Source: Foliamicus sp963666765
Lineage (GTDB): Bacteria; Pseudomonadota; Gammaproteobacteria; Steroidobacterales; Foliamicaceae
Reading direction: 5' to 3'
NCBI GenBank assembly: GCA_963666765.1
Contig: OY762933.1
Coordinates: 310,001-374,000, forward strand
Length of the DNA: 64,000 bases
Below the pieces are notes generated by a model. The model searched no databases. It was given only the letters and a program-made list of their open reading frames with translations, and was not told the DNA's origin. The translations under genes and the position numbers were made by a program. The number at the start of each line of letters is the position of its first letter. The first letter of the stretch is position 1. Of this stretch, positions 17,820-27,800 are shown one piece after another.

Positions 17820-19193
17820 CTATATCCTTGTTTCACCGTCAATTATTTCTGGAAGACGGTAAAGCCAGACGAAGAACAGCATGCCCAGTTGGGCGATTGC
17901 AGGTATGGCCACCATGCAGATCAGCACGGCCGTAACGGCGCTGGCAGGCTGGTTCTCCGGAGCAAGGTTGGCGTCGAATCCGGAGGCCCCGAGGAACAGG
18001 CCCACCAGCAGCGGGCCGGCGGAGTAGCCCAGCCTCTCGACGAACACGTAGACCGAGGTGTAGAGGCCTTCCCGACGCAGCCCGGTGCGCTCCTGGTCAT
18101 GGTCGATGGTATCCAGCCACATGGCCTGGGAATACAAGAGGATCGCGGACCCGAAGAAACCGCCGACTACGCCCCGGGCCATCAGGAACACGATCAGCGC
18201 CTCGCGGCTCCACTCCGGGCCCACGAGCAGCCAGGTCAGGCTGGCCAGGGCTTCTCCCGCCGCGCCGATCAGCACGCCACGCCGCTTTGTCATGAATTGC
18301 CCGCACCATTTCCAGAACGGAATGCTGCCAAGGATGGTGAAGGTGGTGGCGAGCGCGAGCCAGGGAAGCAGCGTAAAGGGTTGCTTCAGAACCACCGTGA
18401 ACATGAATACGGAGGTGCCGCCGGTCACGGCCAGCGCAATGAACTGGGTGCACTTGGCGCCGATCAGCAGAACGAAGGGGCGGTTGGCGGCAACGGTGCG
18501 CACCTGTTGCCACAGCGTAAGACTGGGCTGCTTCTCGAGCGGCGCCGCATAAGCGGAGCGGGTGCCGAAGAACGGAATCAGCATGAAAACCAAAACCAGG
18601 CATCCGAACATGAGCCCCATGCTCTGATAGGCGCCGGGATCGGTGTCGCCCCCCAGCACTTCCACCAGCGCTGGGGCGGCCGCGGCCCCCAGCATGGCGC
18701 CCACCATCATGAACGCCGAGCGGTAGCTCATCAGGCTGAGCCGCTGGATTCGATTCCGGGTCATTTCCACCGGAATGGTCAGATAGGGCACATTAAAGAT
18801 CGTAAAGCCCAGCGAATAGAAGATCAGCACGATCAATACGGCGCCCCAGGCAGGTGGCAGGCCTCCGAAGAGTGTGTGCATTGAAAACACCGCCGGCAGC
18901 GAGGCGCCGCAAATGACCGCGCCCAGCAGGAGGTAAGGGCGCCGCCGGCCCATGGACGTGTCGGTGTGGTCGGTGACCCAGCCCATCACGGGGTCGCTGA
19001 ACGCGTCGATGAGTCGCGCCAGCGTGATCAGCAGGCCCGCAACCGCCGGGTCCATCTTCAGCACCAGCGTCAGGTAATAAAGCGCAAGCGCTGTGAACAC
19101 GTTGAGATAGCTGATGGTGGCCAGCGAGCCCGCGCCCCAGGTCAGCCGCTGGGCGAAGGGGACAGTCGGGGGCTCGGTCGCGGGGGAATTCAA
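17820..19193 (-). CDS. MFS transporter, GPH (MelB-like) cation symporter family
   Basis: This 457-residue protein has about 12 hydrophobic helices. The segment DAFSDPVMGWVTDHTDTSMG followed by RRRPYLLLGA (residues 63-92) is diagnostic of the glycoside-pentoside-hexuronide:cation symporter family. The C-terminal half has the paired SAILLYSQAMWLDTIDHD loop. Such proteins import sugars or glycosides with sodium or protons. The gene is divergent from the next MFS gene, with about 110 bases of shared upstream sequence, and stops 30 bases upstream of acnA. Substrate unknown. Confidence 0.88.
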   Translation of the reverse strand: MNSPATEPPTVPFAQRLTWGAGSLATISYLNVFTALALYYLTLVLKMDPAVAGLLITLARLIDAFSDPVMGWVTDHTDTSMGRRRPYLLLGAVICGASLPAVFSMHTLFGGLPPAWGAVLIVLIFYSLGFTIFNVPYLTIPVEMTRNRIQRLSLMSYRSAFMMVGAMLGAAAAPALVEVLGGDTDPGAYQSMGLMFGCLVLVFMLIPFFGTRSAYAAPLEKQPSLTLWQQVRTVAANRPFVLLIGAKCTQFIALAVTGGTSVFMFTVVLKQPFTLLPWLALATTFTILGSIPFWKWCGQFMTKRRGVLIGAAGEALASLTWLLVGPEWSREALIVFLMARGVVGGFFGSAILLYSQAMWLDTIDHDQERTGLRREGLYTSVYVFVERLGYSAGPLLVGLFLGASGFDANLAPENQPASAVTAVLICMVAIPAIAQLGMLFFVWLYRLPEIIDGETRI

Positions 19194-19303
19194 GATGCAG
19201 CTACCCTGGCGAAGGCAAAGAGGACGTATTCTACGGGGCGCGCCGGTTTGGGCCTAGTCCGGGGCGCTTGCTTTCGCCGGGCGTATGCGCGTATGTTGCG
19301 GCA

Positions 19304-20551
19304 ATGGATTCGGACAGTCCCTGGAATGAGTTCCGCCGGGGGTGGAAACCCTTGGCATCCGCCGTCATCGGCAAGGCGTTCAGCTTCGGCACCATTCCGA
19401 TCTACGTGGTGGGCGTCTTCACGGTTCCGCTGGGAGAGGCCTTCGGCTGGTCACGCGCCGAGGTGACTTTCAGTTTTACCGTCGCCACTTTCACCTCGGC
19501 CAGCCTGTCGCCGCTCGTCGGCTGGCTCTGCGACCGGTTCGGTTCCCGCCCGCTGGTGCTGGTGGGAACCATCGGGTACGGACTGGGCATGGCGATCATC
19601 GCGACCAGCAGCGACTGGCTGCTGCGCTATTACGCGTCCTGGTCGCTGGCGACCATGCTGGGCGTAGGCGCCTCGGCGATAGCGCTTACCCGCTTCGTGG
19701 CGGGATGGTTCGAGCGCAAGCGCGGCATGGCCCTCGGCATCATGCTGATGGGCAGCGGACTTACCGCTTTTGCCGCTCCTCCGTTCGTGGCCAGCCTGAT
19801 CGAGAACTTCAGCTGGCGGGCGGGCTACTTCGGTTTGTCGGCGGCGATCCTGCTGATCGGCGTTCCGGTGGTGGCGGCGGGACTGAGGGACGCCCCGAAG
19901 CCGGTGGCGCCCGTCAACACGTCCGGGAACGCGGACGCCTCCAACGGAGGCGCGCCGGTGCGCGGCTTTCGCCTGGCCCTGGAGAGCCGGGCCTTCTGGC
20001 TGATGTCGATTGCCTTTTGCGCCGCCACTTTCGGCATTGCCGGACTGATTTCCAGCTTCAATCCGATCCTCCGGGACGTCGGCTATGGGGCCGCGCAGGC
20101 CGGGGCGCTTACCGGCCTGATCGGTCTGTTCGTGATGGTGGGAAGGCTGGGCGTGGGTTATCTGCTGGACAGGCTATGGGCCCCCGGACTGACCTTCGTG
20201 GCGCTGGCCTGCGGCGCCATCACCTGCGGCCTGCTGATTCTGCCTGCGCTTCCGGTGTGGCTGGTGATTCTCGCTGCCTTCTGCCTGGGCCTGGCGGCCG
20301 GCGCGGAGTGGGACGCCCTGTCGTATCTTGCTGCCCGCGAGTTCGGTCTTGAGTCCTACGGCCGGGTGTATTCGCTGCTGGTGGTAGGTGTGGCGGTCAT
20401 AACCGCCATCAGTCCTCCGATCTTCGGTTACGCCTTCGATCAGACCGGCAGCTACCGCTCGCTTTTGCTGCTGTCTGTCGTACTGCTGGTGCTGGGCCCG
20501 GCGTTGCTTCTTTTCCTGAAGAAAGGCCGCGGTCCCGTCGCGGGGCACTGA
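19304..20551 (+). CDS. MFS transporter, first copy of a tandem pair
   Basis: This 415-residue protein has 12 predicted helices split by a hydrophilic loop near residues 195-220. Motif A-like sequence is GWLCDRFGSRPLVLVGT. I start it at ATG 19304 (MDSDSPWNEFRRGW) because the next gene begins with nearly the same sequence (MGPNSPWSEFRRGW); the upstream in-frame start adds 12 residues with no counterpart. It resembles oxalate/formate-antiporter-like or monocarboxylate MFS proteins. The following gene is a close paralogue 10 bases away. Confidence 0.85.
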   Translation: MDSDSPWNEFRRGWKPLASAVIGKAFSFGTIPIYVVGVFTVPLGEAFGWSRAEVTFSFTVATFTSASLSPLVGWLCDRFGSRPLVLVGTIGYGLGMAIIATSSDWLLRYYASWSLATMLGVGASAIALTRFVAGWFERKRGMALGIMLMGSGLTAFAAPPFVASLIENFSWRAGYFGLSAAILLIGVPVVAAGLRDAPKPVAPVNTSGNADASNGGAPVRGFRLALESRAFWLMSIAFCAATFGIAGLISSFNPILRDVGYGAAQAGALTGLIGLFVMVGRLGVGYLLDRLWAPGLTFVALACGAITCGLLILPALPVWLVILAAFCLGLAAGAEWDALSYLAAREFGLESYGRVYSLLVVGVAVITAISPPIFGYAFDQTGSYRSLLLLSVVLLVLGPALLLFLKKGRGPVAGH

Positions 20552-20561
20552 CACAGCCCGG

Positions 20562-21812
20562 ATGGGCCCGAACAGTCCCTGGAGCGAGTTTCGCCGCGGC
20601 TGGCGGCCGCTGGGTGCGGCCCTGGTCGGCAAGGTGTTCAGTTTCGGCACCATCCCGATTTACCTTGTGGGCGTGTTTACGATCCCGCTGGGGGAGGCCT
20701 TCGGCTGGTCGCGCGTCGAGGTGGCCCTGAGCTATACGATTGCCACTATGACCGCGGCGAGCCTGGCGCCGCTCGTCGGATGGCTTTGCGATCGCTACGG
20801 CGCCCGCTCCCTGGTGATCTGGGGCACGGTGGGCTATGGCCTGGGCATGGTGATCATCGGCACGAGCAGCGACTGGCTGCCGCGCTTCTACGCTTCCTGG
20901 GTGCTCGCAACCATCCTTGGCATGGGCGCTTCCTCAATCGCGCTCACACGGTTCGTGGCCGGGTGGTTCGAACTCAAGCGTGGCTTGGCCCTTGGCATAT
21001 TGCTTTCGGGAAGCGGACTGGCGGCCCTGATACTCCCGCCCTTTGTCGCAACCCTGATCGAGAACTTCGACTGGCGCGCGGGCTATTTCGGAATCTCGGC
21101 GCTCATTTTCCTGGTGGGGGTTCCTGTCCTCGTCCTGGGTTTCAAGGATGAACCGGGCAAGCAGCCCGAGCGCCCGTCCAGGGAAAACGAAGCGCCTGCC
21201 CGGGCGGGGCAGGTCAAGCCCAGCTCCGGATTCCGGCTGGCGATTCAGTCCCGTACCTTCTGGATCATGGCGATCGCATTCTGCGGCGCGACCTTCGGTG
21301 TCTCGGGGCTGGTTTCCAGCTTTGCCCCCATCCTTGAGGACGCCGGTTATGCAAGGGCGCAGGCCGCGGCGCTGACCGGCCTGATCGGGCTTTTCATCAT
21401 GGTGGGAAGAGTGGGCGCCGGATACCTTCTCGATTACCTGTGGGCGCCGGGCCTGGTTTTTGTGACCCTGACCATTGGGGCGGGCGCCTGCGGATTGCTG
21501 ACCTTGCCGGAACTTCCCGTGTGGATGGTGGTGTGCGCGGCGTTTTGCCTGGGAGTGTCCGCGGGCGCGAAATTTGCCGCCTTGCCCTTCATGATTGCGG
21601 GCGAATTCGACCTTGCATCCTACGGGCGCGTGTACTCGCTGATCATGATCTGTCAGGCTTTCGTGACCGCGGTCGCCCCACCGATATTCGGGCTCACCTT
21701 TGACCTTCAGGGTTCGTATCGTCAGGTGCTCTTGCTGGCGATGGTGCTGCTGGTGCTTGGGCCGGCGCTGCTGTTGCTGTTGAGGCGGGACAAGGCTGAT
21801 TCTCCGGGGTAA
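20562..21812 (+). CDS. MFS transporter, second copy of a tandem pair
   Basis: This 416-residue, 12-helix protein is colinear with the previous gene across its whole length: GKVFSFGTIPIYLVGVFTIP, GWLCDRYGARSLVIWGTVGY and AALTGLIGLFIMVGRVGAGY all have near-identical counterparts. The main differences are in the central loop (residues 195-220), which is rich in charged residues and proline here. The pair arose by duplication and may have diverged in substrate. It starts 10 bases after the first copy, so the two are one transcription unit. No enzyme gene nearby points to the substrate. Confidence 0.85.
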   Translation: MGPNSPWSEFRRGWRPLGAALVGKVFSFGTIPIYLVGVFTIPLGEAFGWSRVEVALSYTIATMTAASLAPLVGWLCDRYGARSLVIWGTVGYGLGMVIIGTSSDWLPRFYASWVLATILGMGASSIALTRFVAGWFELKRGLALGILLSGSGLAALILPPFVATLIENFDWRAGYFGISALIFLVGVPVLVLGFKDEPGKQPERPSRENEAPARAGQVKPSSGFRLAIQSRTFWIMAIAFCGATFGVSGLVSSFAPILEDAGYARAQAAALTGLIGLFIMVGRVGAGYLLDYLWAPGLVFVTLTIGAGACGLLTLPELPVWMVVCAAFCLGVSAGAKFAALPFMIAGEFDLASYGRVYSLIMICQAFVTAVAPPIFGLTFDLQGSYRQVLLLAMVLLVLGPALLLLLRRDKADSPG

Positions 21813-21879
21813 TGGGTCGGATCCAAAAAGGCCTTGCAGCTCAAGGGCTTCGACGCGAAAGCGTATAATCGGAGCACGG

Positions 21880-22281
21880 ATGAAAGTTCTTCGACGCGTA
21901 CTGCTTGCACTGACCGGCGCCTTTCTGGTGGTACAGCCGGCCCTGGCTTGCCATTGCCTGGAGGACTTGCTGGCCCACAGCCGAGAGACGGTTGCCGAAG
22001 ATCCCTCCTGCAACGAGTCCCCTCAGACGCGACATGCTGATTCGCAGCACGGAAAACCCTCGAAATGCGCCGATTGCGGCGACTACGAATCGGCTCCCGC
22101 ACCTTTGGCCGCCAAGGCCGTTGCATCCGGTCATCTTCCCGAGTTCAATCCCGCGCCGGCAATTGCGGGCCATCCCGCCGTCTCCGTTCGCCCGCGCACG
22201 GTTCGCAATATCGGACCTCCGCCCGCAATCGCAAGGGCCGTTCAAACGCCTGTCCTCCTGAAACAGCGCCTCTTGATCTAG
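21880..22281 (+). CDS. Small exported Cys/His-containing protein leading the Cus operon
   Basis: This 133-residue protein has a signal peptide (MKVLRRVLLALTGAFLVVQP, cleavage near ALA). The mature start is CHCLEDLL, followed by scattered His and Cys including KCADCGDYE. The rest is proline- and alanine-rich with no domain I recognise. Five cysteines and several histidines, plus its place immediately upstream of a CusCBA-type efflux set, suggest periplasmic metal binding or sensing. It is not CusF-like in sequence. A TATAAT at 21864-21869 lies only 10 bases before the ATG, next to a CGGAG that could be the ribosome-binding site. Existence as a gene is likely; function is inference. Confidence 0.6.
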   Translation: MKVLRRVLLALTGAFLVVQPALACHCLEDLLAHSRETVAEDPSCNESPQTRHADSQHGKPSKCADCGDYESAPAPLAAKAVASGHLPEFNPAPAIAGHPAVSVRPRTVRNIGPPPAIARAVQTPVLLKQRLLI

Positions 22282-22298
22282 CCGTCGAGCGCAACGCT

Positions 22299-22322
22299 CG
22301 CACCGGGCGGGCGCCCGGTGCG
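22299..22322 (+). promoter_or_regulatory. GC-rich hairpin between the leader gene and the cusC-like gene
   Basis: Perfect 11-base arms (22299-22309 and 22312-22322) flank two bases, so a folded RNA would have about 9-10 GC-rich pairs and a small loop. It lies 17 bases past the small gene's stop and 38 bases before the outer-membrane factor start. There is no T tract, so it looks more like an attenuator, processing site or mRNA stabiliser than a strong terminator. Confidence 0.5.
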
Positions 22323-22360
22323 CACACCTGTTGGCTCACTTCCCTCAGCGGGAGATCAAG

Positions 22361-23593
22361 ATGGCTGAAAAAAGTCAAAATTTCCTTTCCATAATTGCGT
22401 GTTCGCTCGGCCTCGCGCTGGGTGCGCCGGCCCTTTTCGGGCAGAGTTTCCCCGAGCTCGAGTCGCGCCTGAGAGAACATCCGGCGCTTGCGGCCATACG
22501 CCTGCAATCCGAGGCCTACCGCGAGGACGCGTTGGCCGCGAAGGCCTGGCCTGATCCTGTCGTGTCGGTGGGAATCAACAACTTTCCCCTTTTCGACCCC
22601 TCGTTTCGCACGTATCTGCCCACCAACAAGGCGCTGGGCGTCAGCCAGCAGATACCCAATCAGGGCGCGCGTGCAGCGCGTTCAGCGCAGGCGGGGCAAA
22701 GTGCCGCCCGCAACCAGGCCCTAGAGGCCATGCAGTTTGCGAGCATGCGCTCGGAGTTGATCGCCGTCCTGGTCGGGCGGCGCCGCATCTCGGAACAGGT
22801 TGAGCTGTTGCGGCGCCAGGACTCCCTCTACACCGAATTGGAACAGATCGTCGAGGGCGAGATTTCCGCGGGCCGGCCGGTCCTTTTCCGGCTGGCCGAA
22901 ATCGACCTGCAGCGGGCGGAAGTGGCCCGTTCGCTGTCCGACCTCGAGGGGGAAAGAGCCGATACGGAAGCGCGCCTTTCCGACCTGGTCGGGGGCGCCG
23001 GCGATGTGTCCTTGCCGCCCCTGGAACCCACGGGCTGGTCGGGGAGTCCGGACGCCTTTCACGCCGTGCGCGTGGCCGAGGCGGAGATTGCCGTGGCCGA
23101 GGCCGGCGTAATGCGGGCGCAGGCCGCCTGGAAACCGGACTGGGGCCTGCAGTTGACCTGGCAGCAACGCGATTCCGGCGGCACGGACGTTCGCTTTCCC
23201 GGCGATGACTGGGTCTCGGCGGCCGTGACCTTCAGCGTTCCGCTTTGGGGCAACCGTTCGCAGGCCCCGGCCCTGCGCTCGGCAAGGGCGCGGCGGGAAA
23301 GCGCCGTCAATCGGCGATCGGCCGCCGCGAGGGCCGGCGCCGCGCGGTATGCGGCCCTGGACGCCAGGCGCCGTGCTGCCGAGGCTGCGATTGAGGCGCT
23401 GGAAGCGAAGGTCTCGGCCATTCGTGAACAGGTGGCGGCGCAGCGTACGAAGTACGAATCCGGAATAGGTGACTACTCGCCGATCATCGACGGCGAGCTG
23501 GCCGAACTGATCCTGCTGTCCCGGATCGCGGGCGAACGGGCGCGGCGGGACAGCGCGCTGGCCCGACTCAATTCCCTCCTGGTGACGTCATGA
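22361..23593 (+). CDS. cusC: TolC-family outer-membrane factor of the Cus-type efflux system
   Basis: This 410-residue protein starts at ATG 22361 after GGGAG and has a signal peptide ending near LFGQS. It shows the TolC-family pattern of two long helical hairpins: the first ELESRLREHPALAAIRLQSE, later AAEAAIEALEAKVSAIREQV. LGVSQQIPNQGARAARS and AVTFSVPLWGNRSQAPALRSA match the strand-to-helix turns. It would form the outer-membrane exit duct for the adaptor and pump encoded immediately downstream. The stop overlaps the next start in an ATGA junction. The gene symbol reflects context, since TolC-family sequence alone does not give substrate. Confidence 0.85.
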   Translation: MAEKSQNFLSIIACSLGLALGAPALFGQSFPELESRLREHPALAAIRLQSEAYREDALAAKAWPDPVVSVGINNFPLFDPSFRTYLPTNKALGVSQQIPNQGARAARSAQAGQSAARNQALEAMQFASMRSELIAVLVGRRRISEQVELLRRQDSLYTELEQIVEGEISAGRPVLFRLAEIDLQRAEVARSLSDLEGERADTEARLSDLVGGAGDVSLPPLEPTGWSGSPDAFHAVRVAEAEIAVAEAGVMRAQAAWKPDWGLQLTWQQRDSGGTDVRFPGDDWVSAAVTFSVPLWGNRSQAPALRSARARRESAVNRRSAAARAGAARYAALDARRRAAEAAIEALEAKVSAIREQVAAQRTKYESGIGDYSPIIDGELAELILLSRIAGERARRDSALARLNSLLVTS

Positions 23594-24849
23594 AGAATTC
23601 GAGATTGTCATGCGGCGCCGCGGTGCTCTTTATGCTCATTGCCATCAGCGGCTGCGGAAACAACGGACCCACCCCTGAAGAGGTACAGTTGGTGTCCCGG
23701 ATCACGGCGCCGGCGGAGCGGACATACACCTGCCCGATGCACCCGCAAATTCTTTCCCCCGATCCCGACGGACAATGTCCCATCTGCGGCATGGACCTCA
23801 TAGCCGCCTCACGCGGGCCGCAACCGGGTCAGCCCCGGGGCCCCGAGCTGCAGGTTTCGCCGGCAATGATCCAGATCATGGGCGTGCGCACGGCCCCGGT
23901 GGAGACCGCCTACTTCGATCAGTCCGTGCGGGCGTTCGGCAATGTGGTAAGCAACGAGAGGCTGGAGTCGGTTTCGGTGTCGCGGCTGGAAGGCTGGATC
24001 GAGGACCTTGCAATTCGCGCCGAGGGCGACGAAGTGGCGCGCGGCGCGCTGCTTTACCGCGTGTACAGCCCCGCGTTGATCGCCGCACAGAAGGATTTTC
24101 TGGCGGCGCTGGAGGCCGGCCGTCAGGCACGCATCGACTCCGGCCGGCAACGGCTGTTATCCGACGGCATGCAGGAAGCCGCCATTGATCAGCTGCTTGA
24201 GCGACGCGAGGTGATAGAACGGTTGCCGGTGTATGCGGAAGCCGCGGGAACGGTTGAGGGCCTGGCGGTGCGGGATGGCGACTACCTCAAGCCAGGAACC
24301 GAGATCATGCGGCTGCAGTCGTACGCGCGGGTCTGGGTCATTGCCTCCATTCCCGAAGCCGACCTGGCCCTGGTGTCGGCCGGCCAGCCGGTCTTTCTGC
24401 ATTTCCCCAGCGCGCCCGACGTGGCCGAGCAGGGAAGGGTCGATTACATCTACCCCACGATCGACCCCAGGACGCGTACCGCGGACGTTCGCATCGAAGT
24501 GGACAATGCCTCGGGAGCACTGCGCCCCGGCGCCTACGCGGACATTCAATTCAGCCTGGGCGCCGGTGAATCGCGCCTGTCCGTACCGACCGAGACCCTG
24601 CTGCGGGACAGCCGGGGAGAGCACGTGATCGTTGCCCTGGGCGCCGGCCGGTTTGCCGGCCGGACGGTGCAGACGGGCGTCGCGGGGGGTGGCCGCACCG
24701 AAATCCTGGCGGGGCTGGCCGCGGGTGAAAGTGTGGTCGTGAGCGGGCAGTTCATGCTCGACTCCGAGGCCAACCTGCGCGAGGGCCTTGCGAAGCTGGA
24801 TTCGGAGGCGGACGAAGGCGCCGCAGACCACTCAATGCATAGGCACTAG
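23590..24849 (+). CDS. cusB: Cus-type RND periplasmic adaptor lipoprotein with a heavy-metal-binding domain
   Basis: This 419-residue protein has a lipobox signal sequence (LIAISGC at residues 16-22). A YHS-like heavy-metal-binding motif follows: TYTCPMHPQILSPDPDGQC, then PICGMDL, near residues 42-67, as in Cu/Ag efflux adaptors. The membrane-fusion body follows: VSRLEGWIEDLAIRAEGDEV, VYAEAAGTVEGLAVRDGDYL and RVWVIASIPEADL. The last 14 residues are acidic and end HSMHRH, possibly another metal site. It is anchored in the inner membrane facing the periplasm, linking CusA to the outer-membrane factor. It is coupled to its neighbours on both sides. Confidence 0.92.
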   Translation: MKNSRLSCGAAVLFMLIAISGCGNNGPTPEEVQLVSRITAPAERTYTCPMHPQILSPDPDGQCPICGMDLIAASRGPQPGQPRGPELQVSPAMIQIMGVRTAPVETAYFDQSVRAFGNVVSNERLESVSVSRLEGWIEDLAIRAEGDEVARGALLYRVYSPALIAAQKDFLAALEAGRQARIDSGRQRLLSDGMQEAAIDQLLERREVIERLPVYAEAAGTVEGLAVRDGDYLKPGTEIMRLQSYARVWVIASIPEADLALVSAGQPVFLHFPSAPDVAEQGRVDYIYPTIDPRTRTADVRIEVDNASGALRPGAYADIQFSLGAGESRLSVPTETLLRDSRGEHVIVALGAGRFAGRTVQTGVAGGGRTEILAGLAAGESVVVSGQFMLDSEANLREGLAKLDSEADEGAADHSMHRH

Positions 24850-24851
24850 CC

Positions 24852-27800
24852 GTGGCGGAGTATCCCGCGGAAAAGCTGGCCGGCCGGAACCCTTCGGACT
24901 CGGCGATCGCCGGCCTGATCGCCTGGTCGGCGCGCAATCCCATCATCGTCCTTACGCTGGCTGCGGGGCTTGCGCTGGCGGGCTGGCTTTCTCTGCAAAG
25001 GACGCCGCTGGACGCCATCCCCGACCTGACCGACACGCAGGTCATTATCCGCACGGAGTTCCCGGGACAGTCGCCGCAGATCGTGGAGGACCTGGTGACC
25101 TACCCGTTGTCGGCGAACCTGCTCGGCTTGCCGAAGGCCAGGGACGTTCGGGGCTCCTCCATGTTCGGCACCAGTTTCGTCTACGTAATCTTCGAGGACG
25201 ACGTGGACCTGTACTGGGGGCGGTCGCGCGTGGTCGAGGCGCTTACGCGCCTGCGCGCGGAATTGCCGCCGGGCGCACGGCCGCAGATCGGACCGGACGC
25301 AACCGGCGTGGGATGGATATATCAGTATGCGCTTGTGGACGACACCGGCCGCATCGACCTGGCCCAACTGCGCTCGTTGCAGGACTGGTTCCTCAAATTC
25401 GAACTGGCGGGTGTCGACGGGGTGGCCGAAGTGGCCTCGGTGGGCGGATTCGTGCGCGAGTACCAGGTGCTGATCGATCCCAACAAGCTGCGCGCGTACG
25501 ACGTTTCGATCCGGCGAATCTCCGAGGCCGTGGGTGCGGCATCCAGCGAAGTGGGCGGCCGTGTGCTGGAGCAGGGCGAAAGTGAATTCGTGATCCGTTC
25601 CTCCGGTTACGTGGAGGACCGCCTGGATCTGGAGCAGGTCGTGGTGTACGCGGAGGACGGCACGCCGGTCACATTGGCTGACGTTTCCCGCATCGTGGAA
25701 GGTCCCGCTCTGCGCCGCGGCATCGTGGAGCTTGACGGGGCCGGCGAGGCGGTCGCAGGCATCGTGATCATGCGCGACGGCGAGAATGCACTGGAAGTCA
25801 TCGGGCGCGTGAAGGCCAAGCTCAGGGAGCTTGAGCGCGGGCTGCCCGATGGCGTACGCATCGTCACCACTTACGACCGCTCGCCGCTGATCGAGGGAGC
25901 AGTCTCCTATCTCATGCGCAAGCTGATCGAGGAGGGCATCGCCGTCGCGCTGGTGATCGTCATTTTCCTGCTGCACATCCGCTCGGCGTTCGTGGCGCTG
26001 ATCACGCTGCCGCTGGGCGTGCTGGGCGCTTTCGTGATCATGTCCGCCCAGGGCATCACGGCGAACATCATGTCCCTGGGAGGAATCGCCATCGCCATCG
26101 GGACCATGGTCGACGCCTCGATCGTCATGGTGGAGAACGCCAATCGCAGGGTCTCGGAAATCGGCCCCGGTTCAGGTTCCGGCGCCAGGACGCGGGCCGT
26201 GATCCAGGCTGCTCGCGAGGTGGGCCCGGGACTCTTCTTCTCCCTGCTCATCATTACCGTTTCGTTTCTCCCCGTGTTCGCGCTGACCGGCGAGAGCTAC
26301 CGCCTGTTTGCACCGCTGGCATTCACCAAGACCTACGCGATGGTTTTCGCTGCCCTGCTGTCGGTAACGCTGGTGCCGGTGCTAATCCTTCTCCTGTTGC
26401 GTGGCCGGGTCCGGGTCCGCAACCCGGCAAGCGAATTCGCGGCCCGCCTGTACGCACCCTGTCTGCGCGCGGCCCTGCGCTACAAATGGGTCACCGCGGC
26501 GGTAGCCGCCGTGCTGATCGCCAGCTCCGCCGTTCCCCTGTCGCGCCTGGGGTCGGAGTTCATGCCGCCCCTGTACGAAGGCGAGCTGCTGTACATGCCG
26601 ACCACGCTGCCGGGCGTGTCCTCCACGAAGATCCGCGAAGTGCTGGGTCAGACCAACCGCGTGATCGCCGCGGCGCCGGAGGTCGAGAGCGTGTTCGGCA
26701 AGGCGGGGCGCGCGGACACGGCAACCGACCCGGCGCCGCTGACGATGATCGAGTCCTGGATACGCCTCAAGCCGCAGTCCGCATGGCGAGAAGGGATGAC
26801 GCCGGAGAAACTTGTCGAAGACCTGAACAGCCGGCTCGGGATGCCGGGCCTGGTCAATTCCTGGGGCTACCCGATCAATATCCGCATGGACATGGTCTCG
26901 ACCGGTGTGCGCACGCCGGTGGGCGTAAAGATCACCGGCGACGACCTCGACGAACTTGAGCGTCTCTCACGGGAAGTGGAATCGGTGGTCGGCTCGGTGC
27001 CGGGCACCCGTTCGGCGCTTGCCGAACGGGTGCTGGGCGGCAATTACCTCGAAATCCAGCCGGAGCGCTCGGAACTTGCGCGGCGCAACATCGACATGGG
27101 TGTGTTCCAGTCGGTGATCCAGACCGCGCTGGGGGGCATGAAGCTGGCCGAGAGCGTGGAAGGGCGGGAGCGCTACGACATCATGCTGCGCTACGACCGG
27201 CCGTTTCGCGAGACCAGCGCCGATCTGGAAAACATCCTGGTTCCGACGCCCACCGGGGCGCACATACCGCTGGGCGAACTGGCCCGCGTGACCTTCACCG
27301 AAGGACCCCCGATGATCCGCTCGGAGAACGCACGCCTCACAAGCTGGGTATTTGTGGATATCGAAGGGCGCGACCTGGGCGGTTACGTGGCCGAGGCCCG
27401 GCGCCTGGTTGATCGCATCGTGACTCTGCCGCCGGGTTACGCCATCGAGTGGTCGGGCCGCTATGAGCAGATTCAGGCGGCGGCCGAACGGCTCAACGTC
27501 GCCATACCGTCGGCGACCGGCCTGATCTTCCTGCTGCTCATGCTGCATTTCGGCCGCCTTGATCGCACCGCCATGATCATGCTGTCGCTGCCCTTCGGCC
27601 TGATCGGCGGCCTGTGGGCGGTATGGCTGGCCGGTTACAACCTGTCCGTAGCCGTTGCGGTCGGCTTTATCGCCCTGGGCGGAGTCGCGGCCGAAACCGC
27701 CGTGGTCATGGTGATGTACATCGACAACCACGTGCGCGAGGACAGGCCCGTCAACCAGGAAGAGCTGGCGCTGTCGATCAGCGTTGGTTCCGCGTTGCGC

